A stretch of 10,223 nt of DNA. Origin: an uncultured Coriobacteriaceae bacterium. GTDB taxonomy: Bacteria > Actinomycetota > Coriobacteriia > Coriobacteriales > Atopobiaceae. The DNA lies in assembly GCA_902772085.1 (NCBI GenBank), contig CACXZL010000037.1, positions 1 through 10,223 of the forward strand. The letters run 5' to 3'. This document shows, one piece after another, positions 1-5,756 of the stretch; the stretch's first letter is position 1; each line of letters opens with the position of its first letter. The position numbers and the translations under genes were made by a program. The notes under the pieces are model-generated. The model saw nothing but the letters and a program-made list of their open reading frames with translations. It did not search any database and was not told the origin of the DNA.

Positions 1-14
1 TTGACCTTACGGCG

Positions 15-722
15 TCATTTCAAGCGGTGGGACACCGCGTCACAGATGAGGGCGCCAGTGACGGTCTTACAGTCCTCGATACGACCGTCGAGAACTGCAT
101 CTATGAGCTCGTTGAGCGGCACGAGATCGACGTTTATGAACTCGTCAGCGTCAGGGTCGGAAGCCGCAAACGTCAGACCAGTTGCCATGTATATGTGTAT
201 AAGCTCGTCGGTAAAGCCGTCGCTCGTGGCAATCGTAGTAAGAAACGCCATCTGGCTCGCTTCCATGCCCGTCTCTTCTTTGAGCTCTCGTCGGGCGCAA
301 GCCAAGGGATCCTCACCTGGATCAAGCTTGCCCGCCGGAATCTCTACGGTTACACGTGCGAGCGACGTGCGATACTGGCGTACCAAGCAAATACGCCCAT
401 CGTCAGTCAACGCCACCACTGCGACTGCCCCCGGATGGCGTACCACGTCGCGTAGTGCTTGTCGGCCATCCGGCAGCTCGACGCGAAGGCGATTCACGTT
501 GAAAATACGTCCCGTCCACATAACGTCTTCGGTTAGAGGTTTTTCCGCCAGACCTGCGTCGCGCGGGTCTTCCTCTCCCAACACGAGTCCTCGACGAAGA
601 GGCTCGCCAGACACATGACAATCAGACTCGCTTCGGTCCCCGTCAAAGACAAACGCCTCCACAGCCTCTGCCATTGTGTCCGTGGCTGAGGTGAGATCAT
701 CCTGGGTTGGCACATCGCTCAT
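15..722 (-). CDS. Nudix hydrolase, ADP-ribose pyrophosphatase type
   Basis: This 235-residue protein probably hydrolyses ADP-ribose or a similar nucleoside diphosphate derivative in the cytoplasm. A complete Nudix box runs from G131 to M153, matching GX5EX7REUXEEXGU, with E146, E149 and E150 as expected metal ligands. The segment just before it (VALTDDGRICLVRQYR, then EIPAGK) is typical of the ADP-ribose pyrophosphatase (NudF-like) branch. The catalytic domain appears to begin near residue 58 (LAEKPL), leaving an acidic N-terminal extension of about 57 residues with no motif I recognise. The ATG at 722 is supported by AGGAG six bases upstream. An internal start would remove the extension, but I saw no better ribosome-binding site. 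It follows purD by 27 bases and is probably cotranscribed with it. The family is clear; the exact substrate cannot be read from the sequence. Confidence 0.9.
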   Translation of the reverse strand: MSDVPTQDDLTSATDTMAEAVEAFVFDGDRSESDCHVSGEPLRRGLVLGEEDPRDAGLAEKPLTEDVMWTGRIFNVNRLRVELPDGRQALRDVVRHPGAVAVVALTDDGRICLVRQYRTSLARVTVEIPAGKLDPGEDPLACARRELKEETGMEASQMAFLTTIATSDGFTDELIHIYMATGLTFAASDPDADEFINVDLVPLNELIDAVLDGRIEDCKTVTGALICDAVSHRLK

Positions 723-749
723 TGTTTGCTCCTGTCTTCGAAAGATGTA

Positions 750-2027
750 TTACATTGCTTTTGCGCCGATGTCGGTGCGGAACTGCTTGCCTTCGAAGTC
801 GATGAGGTCACAGGCCGCATACGCATTTGCACGAGCCTCCGCAAACGTCGGGGCTACAGCGGTCACATCGAGCACGCGGCCACCAGCTGTGAGCGTGTTT
901 CCGTCCGCATCGAGCTTTGTTCCAGCATGATACACCGTAATACCAGGCTGCGCGGCAGCCTCCTGAACTCCCGTAATACGCTTTCCGGACTCATACGAGC
1001 CGGGATAGCCCGCGCTCGCGAGCACGACAGAAACAGCGCAGTCATCGTCCCAAGAAATCATGGAGGCATCGAGCGTTCCGTTGTCACACGCCAAGAACAC
1101 TTCCACCAAATCGGCCTTCATGCGCGGTAATACAACCTGCGTCTCCGGGTCGCCAAAGCGTGCGTTGAACTCGAGGACCTTCGGACCGTCTTTTGTGAGC
1201 ATAAAACCGCCATACAAGCAGCCAGAATACGTAATACCATCCGTATTGAGCTGAGCGACCACGCGATTCATCACGTCAGTCATGGCGGCAAGGTCACCTG
1301 CGCTTACCAGATGCTCAGGTACAGGCGAATACACACCCATACCACCGGTATTTGGTCCCTTGTCTCCATCATAGGCACGCTTGTGATCTTGGCTCGTAGC
1401 GAGCGGTACGACAGTCTGGCCATCCGTGAGTGCAAGAAGGCTGCATTCGGGACCCTCGAGCATCTCCTCTACTACCACGGTATTTCCCGCAGCACCAAAA
1501 GCGCCGTCAAAGCACTGCGCCACGCCCACAAGCGCCTCTTCGGTGGTCTGAGCCACAATGACTCCCTTGCCCGCGGCCAGACCATCTGCCTTAATGACGC
1601 AGGGACCCGCCAGCTCGCGGACATAGTCCTCACATGCGGTACGATCCGTGAAGCTGCGATACGCCGCAGTCGGCACATCGGCGCGTGCCATGACCTGCTT
1701 GGCAAACTCCTTGGAGCCTTCCATACGTGCCGCAGATGCATCTGGCCCAAAGCAGGGGATGCCCTGCGCACGCACAGCATCCGCCACGCCTTCCACGAGC
1801 GGAGCCTCCGGTCCCACTACCACAAGTCCAATGCCGTTCTGCGCTGCCCAGTCAGCGACCTCGGTGGGGGAGTCCTGATTCACCGGAGCGAGCTCAGCCA
1901 TCTGCAGCATGCCACCGTTGCCTGGCGCCACGTAGAGCTTGCCGGCTCGGGGCGAATCGCTCAGTTTCATGAGCAGGGCGTGCTCGCGACCGCCCGCTCC
2001 AAGCAGCAGAATGTCTATCTTTTCCAT
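750..2027 (-). CDS. purD: Phosphoribosylamine-glycine ligase (GAR synthetase)
   Basis: PurD joins glycine to 5-phosphoribosylamine using ATP, the second step of de novo purine synthesis. The 425-residue product has the usual full length. Its N-terminal domain opens with ILLLGAGGREHAL (residues 6-18) and APGNGGM (34-40). The ATP-grasp region shows GSKEFAKQ (104-111), VIKADGLAAGKGVIV (144-158), a DHKRAYDGDKGPNTGGMG block (214-231) and the metal-binding segment EFNARFGDPETQ (286-297). The start chosen is the ATG at 2027: the protein family begins at this MEKIDILLLGAGG, and GGAAGGA lies just upstream. The reading frame stays open for 40 more codons upstream, but that stretch does not resemble PurD. 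It is separated from purA by an unusual 700-base AT-rich gap and followed closely by the Nudix gene. No frameshift or missing key residue was seen. Confidence 0.98.
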   Translation of the reverse strand: MEKIDILLLGAGGREHALLMKLSDSPRAGKLYVAPGNGGMLQMAELAPVNQDSPTEVADWAAQNGIGLVVVGPEAPLVEGVADAVRAQGIPCFGPDASAARMEGSKEFAKQVMARADVPTAAYRSFTDRTACEDYVRELAGPCVIKADGLAAGKGVIVAQTTEEALVGVAQCFDGAFGAAGNTVVVEEMLEGPECSLLALTDGQTVVPLATSQDHKRAYDGDKGPNTGGMGVYSPVPEHLVSAGDLAAMTDVMNRVVAQLNTDGITYSGCLYGGFMLTKDGPKVLEFNARFGDPETQVVLPRMKADLVEVFLACDNGTLDASMISWDDDCAVSVVLASAGYPGSYESGKRITGVQEAAAQPGITVYHAGTKLDADGNTLTAGGRVLDVTAVAPTFAEARANAYAACDLIDFEGKQFRTDIGAKAM

Positions 2028-2164
2028 TTTGGTCCTTCCGACTCGATTTACACCTGTCCAGCATACTCGCAAAACAGTCCATCGTTCCCAATTGCACGCA
2101 GTCTCAACAGGTTGGCTCGACTTTCCGTTGGTTATTTTGTTTCTCACTTCCGCACGTTAATTCC

Positions 2165-2325
2165 AAAGTGGTAACAAGTTGTGTGCTCTGTGCTAAATGC
2201 CCACTTAGGAAATATTCAGAAAGCAAATCGTTACCACTTTGTATTTTATAGAGTGGTAACGATTTGACTCCTGAAAAGAACCTAAGTGGGCATTTAGCTC
2301 CCAGCACACAACTTGTTACCACTTT
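2165..2325. repeat. 161-bp symmetrical inverted repeat element
   Basis: The outer arms, 2165-2209 and 2281-2325, are reverse complements at 42 of 45 positions. The inner arms, 2224-2238 and 2252-2266, match perfectly over 15 bp. Both pairs share one centre at base 2245. The element is built on a 17-base motif close to AAAGTGGTAACGATTTG, present at 2165-2181 (+), 2224-2240 (-), 2250-2266 (+) and 2309-2325 (-). A related AAGTGGGCATTTAG lies in each arm (2192-2206 region, and 2284-2297). No target-site duplication is evident beside it. It could be a mobile-element remnant, a multi-site operator or a structured purD leader; the sequence alone does not decide. Confidence 0.9.
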
Positions 2326-2450
2326 TCATCCCGAATTTATAACTATTTAGGATTTCAAAAGTGCAGCATAAAACCTTGATACGATACATTTGACCTATAT
2401 GTCCACAAAAGACACCCCCAAGCGTAGAAACCAGAGGGAAAGTGCGAGTT

Positions 2451-2488
2451 GACGAGGGGAAACCAGGCAAGTGAGCTTTCCCCTCGTC
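2451..2488. repeat. 12-bp perfect hairpin
   Basis: GACGAGGGGAAA (2451-2462) and TTTCCCCTCGTC (2477-2488) are perfect reverse complements around a 14-base loop. There is no T-run on either side, so it is not a standard intrinsic terminator. It lies between purA and the larger palindrome. Its role is unknown; a terminator without a T-run or an RNA-stabilising structure would both fit. Confidence 0.75.
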
Positions 2489-2506
2489 TTGATGCGAGTG
2501 CCATTT

Positions 2507-2541
2507 GATAGGCAAATTGATAGATAGGTGATAGACAAATT
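2507..2541. repeat. Short GATAG repeat cluster
   Basis: GATAGGCAAATT (2507-2518) recurs as GATAGACAAATT (2530-2541), matching at 11 of 12 bases with a 23-base period. Two more GATAG units lie between them at 2519 and 2523. The cluster sits in AT-rich noncoding DNA. It could be a regulator's site or simple low-complexity drift. Confidence 0.45.
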
Positions 2542-2622
2542 TTTATGTATTGCAATGTATTTTCGCAGGTAGACAGCGTATGACATTCATCGAGTCTCGT
2601 ATTTTGACGAGGAGCGATAGAG

Positions 2623-2718
2623 AAAACCCGCCTCGCGGCTCAATCACGGGGCAGTCATAAAGAGTCAGGTCACTTTCTGGTCGAAAAACCCGCCCTGGAA
2701 ATAGTACTCCGAGGCGGG
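2623..2718 (-). terminator. Alternative distal terminator pairing after purA
   Basis: The same upstream arm used by the proximal terminator, extended to CCCGCCTCG (2718-2710), is perfectly complementary over nine bases to CGAGGCGGG (2635-2627). That distal arm is followed by TTTT at 2626-2623. The proximal and distal pairings exclude each other. The distal copy may be a back-up terminator or a duplicated 3' arm. The loop would be about 74 bases, so it is less likely to form than the proximal hairpin. Confidence 0.4.
2684..2718 (-). terminator. Intrinsic terminator after purA
   Basis: Read on the minus strand, CCCGCC (2718-2713) pairs with GGCGGG (2694-2689). GGA/TCC pairs extend the stem inside a small internal loop, and five Ts follow at 2688-2684. 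It begins 25 bases after the purA stop codon. The arrangement is a normal Rho-independent terminator for purA. Confidence 0.8.
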
Positions 2719-2742
2719 CAAGAAAATCTTGTACGTCGCGCT

Positions 2743-4023
2743 TTAGTGCCAGTAGCGGTCGATGGTCTGCTCGCGATCGGGACCAACGGTGATAATGCTC
2801 ACGCGCACGCCCGCCAGTTGCTCGAGGAAATCGATGTAATCCTTCGCCTCGCGTGGTAGCTGGTAGAAGTTGCGGATGCCGCTGATGTCGCACTTCCAGC
2901 CCGGTAGCGTCTCATAGACCGGCTTCGCATGATAAAACACGCTCTGGTGCTCAGGTACGGTCTTGTAGAGCTTTCCATCGCACTCATAGGCTACGCATAC
3001 CTTGATCTCGTCAAGGCAGCCGAGCACATCGAGCTTGGTGATCGCCAGATCGGTCAGACCGTTCACGCGGGCGGCGTAGTTTACGACCACTGCATCGTAC
3101 CAACCGCATCGACGCTTGCGACCAGTGGTGACGCCGTACTCATGGCCCACTTCACCAAGCTTGTCGCCTACCTCGTCAAAGAGCTCCGTCGGGAAGGGTC
3201 CGCTGCCCACGCGCGTGAGATACGCCTTGGCGATGCCCAGGACACGCTTGATGTGTACCGGCCCCACACCGGAACCCGTCACGGCACCGCCAGCGGTGCA
3301 GTTTGAGCTCGTCACGAAGGGGTAGGTGCCGTGGTCTATGTCCAGCATCGTCGCCTGGGCACCCTCAAACAACACCGAACGGCCCTGTTCCAGCTGCTCG
3401 TTGAGATACATGGAGCTCTCTACGATGTAAGGGCGAATCCGCGCCGCCATGGGCAGATACGTCTCGCAAATCTGATCCACGCTGTATGTCGGCAGCTCGT
3501 AGACCTTCTCCAGAATGGGATTCGTGTAGGCGAGCGCCGCCTCGAGCTTCTGGCGGAAAATCTTCTCATCCAGCATGTCCTGAATGCGCAGGCCGGTTCG
3601 GTTCATTTTGTCCATATACGTAGGGCCAACGCCACGCTTGGTCGTGCCAATGAGGTTCTTTCCGAGCTTTTTCTCGTGAGCGCCGTCGAGATCCTTGTGG
3701 TAGAGCATCACGATGTGCGCATTGCCGGAGATCTTGAGGTCATCACTGCTGATGCCCTGCGCGGTGAGCATGTCGATTTCTTCAAGCAAGATGGTGGGGT
3801 CCACGATACAGCCATTGCCAATCACGGGCACGGTGTTTGGATACATCACGCCACTGGGGACCTGATGCAGAGCAAGCTTCTTGCCATTTGCTATGACCGT
3901 GTGGCCGGCGTTCGCGCCACCAGCATAGCGACATACTACGTCGTAGTCGCCAGAGATAAGGTCGGTGACCTTGCCTTTTCCCTCGTCTCCCCACTGGGTA
4001 CCCACGAGTACATCTGCTGCCAT
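2743..4023 (-). CDS. purA: Adenylosuccinate synthetase
   Basis: PurA converts IMP and aspartate to adenylosuccinate using GTP, the first step from IMP towards AMP. The 426 residues match the usual family length. Hallmarks include the GTP-binding loop GTQWGDEGKGK at residues 8-18, with catalytic D13, and GGANAGHTV (35-43), with catalytic H41. Further motifs are HQVPSG (53-58), GTTKRGVGPTYMDK (126-139), LFEGAQATMLDIDHGTYPF (218-236), TTGRKRRCGW (299-308) and TKLDVL (329-334). The ATG at 4023 is chosen because MAADVLVGTQWGDEG is the normal N-terminus and AAAGGA lies seven bases upstream. The open frame continues 17 codons further upstream, through the likely promoter. It follows dnaB after a 141-base gap with a strong hairpin, and terminator-like structures follow it, so it is probably transcribed separately. 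Confidence 0.98.
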   Translation of the reverse strand: MAADVLVGTQWGDEGKGKVTDLISGDYDVVCRYAGGANAGHTVIANGKKLALHQVPSGVMYPNTVPVIGNGCIVDPTILLEEIDMLTAQGISSDDLKISGNAHIVMLYHKDLDGAHEKKLGKNLIGTTKRGVGPTYMDKMNRTGLRIQDMLDEKIFRQKLEAALAYTNPILEKVYELPTYSVDQICETYLPMAARIRPYIVESSMYLNEQLEQGRSVLFEGAQATMLDIDHGTYPFVTSSNCTAGGAVTGSGVGPVHIKRVLGIAKAYLTRVGSGPFPTELFDEVGDKLGEVGHEYGVTTGRKRRCGWYDAVVVNYAARVNGLTDLAITKLDVLGCLDEIKVCVAYECDGKLYKTVPEHQSVFYHAKPVYETLPGWKCDISGIRNFYQLPREAKDYIDFLEQLAGVRVSIITVGPDREQTIDRYWH

Positions 4024-4041
4024 AATACAATCCTTTCGCGT

Positions 4042-4070
4042 GTGGTACGCATACCGAATGAGTATACCAC
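4042..4070 (-). promoter_or_regulatory. Probable purA promoter with overlapping dyad
   Basis: On the minus strand TATACT (4066-4061) is preceded by TGG, an extended -10 arrangement, about 37 bases before the purA ATG. No recognisable -35 box lies 17-18 bases upstream; that stretch is part of the neighbouring 26-bp stem. GTGGTA (4042-4047) and TACCAC (4065-4070) form a 6-bp dyad with a 17-base spacer that overlaps the -10 box, a position suited to an operator. The promoter is inferred from sequence only, and no repressor is identified. Confidence 0.5.
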
Positions 4071-4077
4071 GCATGCG

Positions 4078-4140
4078 TGGCCGCTGGCCCTTGTCCCTTT
4101 TGCTATGGCATATGGCAAAAGGGACAAGGGCCAGCGGCCA
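4078..4140. repeat. Perfect 26-bp inverted repeat between dnaB and purA
   Basis: Bases 4078-4103 and 4115-4140 are perfect reverse complements over 26 positions. The 11-base spacer can itself pair at its base, leaving a loop of about 5 bases. The arms carry the purine-rich block AAAAGGGACAAGGG. The low-coordinate arm overlaps a separate 14-base palindrome, CCACGCATGCGTGG (4067-4080), that touches the purA -10 box. No T-run follows on either strand. It begins 24 bases after the dnaB stop codon. It may end dnaB transcription as a hairpin-only terminator, or extrude as a cruciform near the purA promoter. Confidence 0.9.
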
Positions 4141-4164
4141 TCCTGACGACCTGAGTATGTTCGC

Positions 4165-5556
4165 TTACGGCTCGTGGAAGTGATCAAGTTCGTAGAACTT
4201 GATGGTCTCTCCATCGAAGCGCATAGAAACGGTCGCGAGAGGGCCGGAGCGGTTCTTTGCGATGATAAAGTCCGTAACCCCCTCGTCGGGCCTATCGTTT
4301 CGCTCTGCCTCCTCAGGGGTGGCCGAACGATCGAGCAGGATTACGATGTCGGCATCCTGCTCGATGGAGCCGGACTCACGCAGGTCGGAGAGCTGTGGAC
4401 GCTTTCCGGTACGTCCTTCCACCTCGCGGTTGAGCTGGCTCAGGGCCATCACGGGTACGTCGAGGTCCTTTGCCATGATCTTGATGCCACGGCTCATCTC
4501 TCCAACCTGCGTCGCACGGTTGTCATTGCGGTTGCCACCCGCAGGCGCGGAGAGAAGTTGCAGATAGTCAATGATCACGATGCCCTTTTCTTTGTTGTGG
4601 AGCATGCGTCGCGCCTTCGCACGAATCTCGGTCACGGTAGTGCCGGGCGTATCGTCTATGAGAATGTCTAGCTGGCGCAGCTCTTCGGTAGCTTCGAGAA
4701 TCTGTGGCCATTGATTTGGCCGAATGTTTGCCGAGCGGATATCTGTGAGCTTGATGAGCGATCTCGCGGCTAGCAAGCGCTGCGCGATCTCCACCTTACT
4801 CATCTCCAAGGAAAACAACGCCACCGTGACGCCTTGCTCAGCCGCATTCACCGCCATGTTGAGACAAAATGACGTCTTTCCCACGCCTGGGCGCGCTCCT
4901 ACGACAACCATCTGACCTCCGCGCAGGCCCAAAAGGCGCGTGTCGAGACCCGGGAATCCCGTTTCCACGCCAATGGCGTCGGATTGGTTTTCTGCCTGCT
5001 CTCCCAGATCGTTGTAGAGCTGCTCCATGATCTCGGCCAGATTGGAGAAGCTCGATCTCACACCGCGATTAGTCACCGAAAGCAACATGCGTTCGGCTTG
5101 ATCCACGACGTCCTTGGTATCCTCCGGTGCATCAAAGGCCAGTGCCGATATCTGTGCCGAGGCAGCAATCATCTGTCGTAGCGTAGCGTCACGACGCAGC
5201 ATCTCCGTATGATGCCGCCAGCTGGCGAGCGCAAACGGCGCATTCACCAAATCCAGAAGATACGGCATGCCGCCCACGCGTTCTAGCTGGCCATCGCTTT
5301 TGAGCGCGTCGGCCAGAGAAACTGGATCGATTGGCTGGCTGCTGTCGAAGAGCTTACGCATGGTACGAAATATCGTGCGATTGGAAGGAACGTAGAAGTC
5401 CCCATCCTCCACTTCCAGCAGGCATTCCTGAAACACGTCTTCCGACAAGAGCATGGCCGAGAGCACAGAACGCTCCGCCTCCGGATCTTGCGGCATCTGC
5501 CCTGTATGGTTCAGCGTCGCCCGGGTAGGGTTTATCTCAATTTGGGTTTCGGGCAT
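4165..5556 (-). CDS. dnaB: Replicative DNA helicase DnaB
   Basis: DnaB is the hexameric helicase that unwinds DNA at the replication fork. The 463-residue product has the usual layout. An N-terminal DnaB domain starts at PQDPEAERSVLSAML (residues 22-36), and a RecA-like C-terminal domain starts near 195. Walker A is GARPGVGKTS (220-229), and SLEMSK lies at 249-254. Walker B is IVIIDYLQLL (326-335). SQLNREVEGR (373-382), the DLRESGSIEQDAD block (391-403) and the arginine-finger region AKNRSGP (433-439) are all present. No intein interrupts the motifs where DnaB inteins often sit. The ATG at 5556 (MPETQIEIN) is preceded by AAGGGAG. The frame runs 22 codons further upstream, into intergenic repeats, and was not used. 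It follows rplI after 200 noncoding bases, so it may have its own promoter. Confidence 0.98.
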   Translation of the reverse strand: MPETQIEINPTRATLNHTGQMPQDPEAERSVLSAMLLSEDVFQECLLEVEDGDFYVPSNRTIFRTMRKLFDSSQPIDPVSLADALKSDGQLERVGGMPYLLDLVNAPFALASWRHHTEMLRRDATLRQMIAASAQISALAFDAPEDTKDVVDQAERMLLSVTNRGVRSSFSNLAEIMEQLYNDLGEQAENQSDAIGVETGFPGLDTRLLGLRGGQMVVVGARPGVGKTSFCLNMAVNAAEQGVTVALFSLEMSKVEIAQRLLAARSLIKLTDIRSANIRPNQWPQILEATEELRQLDILIDDTPGTTVTEIRAKARRMLHNKEKGIVIIDYLQLLSAPAGGNRNDNRATQVGEMSRGIKIMAKDLDVPVMALSQLNREVEGRTGKRPQLSDLRESGSIEQDADIVILLDRSATPEEAERNDRPDEGVTDFIIAKNRSGPLATVSMRFDGETIKFYELDHFHEP

Positions 5557-5580
5557 CTTCCGCTCCCTTGCGCCTGTGCA

Positions 5581-5629
5581 GCCATACCCCAACCATTCTA
5601 CATGAACAAAATGCGATGCCATACCCCAA
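5581..5629. repeat. Exact 12-base direct repeat upstream of dnaB
   Basis: GCCATACCCCAA occurs at 5581-5592 and again at 5618-5629, a 37-base period. On the minus strand both copies read TTGGGGTATGGC, 25 and 62 bases before the dnaB start codon. Between them is a weak promoter-like pair, TTGTTC and, 17 bases later, TATGGC inside the proximal repeat. They could be sites for a regulator of dnaB; this is inference. Confidence 0.55.
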
Positions 5630-5683
5630 AGAAATCACGAACCAACCATCGCTGGCGCACCTTGGTGAGCCCCAGTCGCAGTA

Positions 5684-5721
5684 GTAGGCCCGCCACACGG
5701 TTTCCCATGCGGTGGGCCTAC
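5684..5721 (-). terminator. Hairpin between rplI and dnaB, no T-run
   Basis: GTAGGCCC (5684-5691) and GGGCCTAC (5714-5721) pair over 8 bp. After one mismatch five more pairs form, including one G-T, leaving a loop of about 10 bases. It starts 35 bases after the rplI stop codon. No T-run follows, so it would be a hairpin-only terminator of the kind proposed for actinobacteria, or an RNA-processing or stability element. The hairpin is seen directly; the terminator role is inferred from its position. Confidence 0.5.
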
Positions 5722-5756
5722 GTAGCTGGTCTCAGAGTAAGAGAGTTTGTCGAACG

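Larger units (their letters stand above)
2028..2742. other. Long AT-rich intergenic region between purA and purD
   Basis: No convincing gene lies in these 715 bases. The short open frames here have no family resemblance and overlap inverted repeats. By hand count, 88 of the 240 bases from 2161 to 2400 are G or C (about 37%), against 37 of 60 (62%) at 3061-3120 inside purA. From the purA side it holds terminator-like hairpins (2623-2718), a CTATC-type repeat cluster (2507-2541), a 12-bp hairpin (2451-2488) and a 161-bp palindrome (2165-2325). The purD promoter must lie here or upstream of purA. I could not pick one with confidence; an AT-rich stretch at 2335-2360 contains TATAAA on the minus strand. 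Confidence 0.7.

Noticed and set aside
2027..2147. Longer purD start 40 codons upstream
   Set aside because: The extra residues do not resemble PurD, while the ATG at 2027 has a good ribosome-binding site and the conserved N-terminus.
1311..2174. 287-codon open frame on the plus strand opposite purD
   Set aside because: It lies almost wholly antisense to a certain gene, has no recognisable family or ribosome-binding site, and is explained by codon bias in purD.
2165..2325. Palindrome as an insertion sequence or CRISPR array
   Set aside because: There is no transposase frame, no evident target-site duplication, and the repeats are inverted and few, unlike a CRISPR array.
2294..2586. Three small overlapping minus-strand frames in the purA-purD gap
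   Set aside because: Each is 63-73 codons, overlaps inverted repeats, and has no family resemblance or good ribosome-binding site.
3331..4146. 271-codon open frame on the plus strand opposite purA
   Set aside because: It is antisense to purA and ends within the 26-bp inverted repeat; the protein resembles no family. It is a shadow frame.
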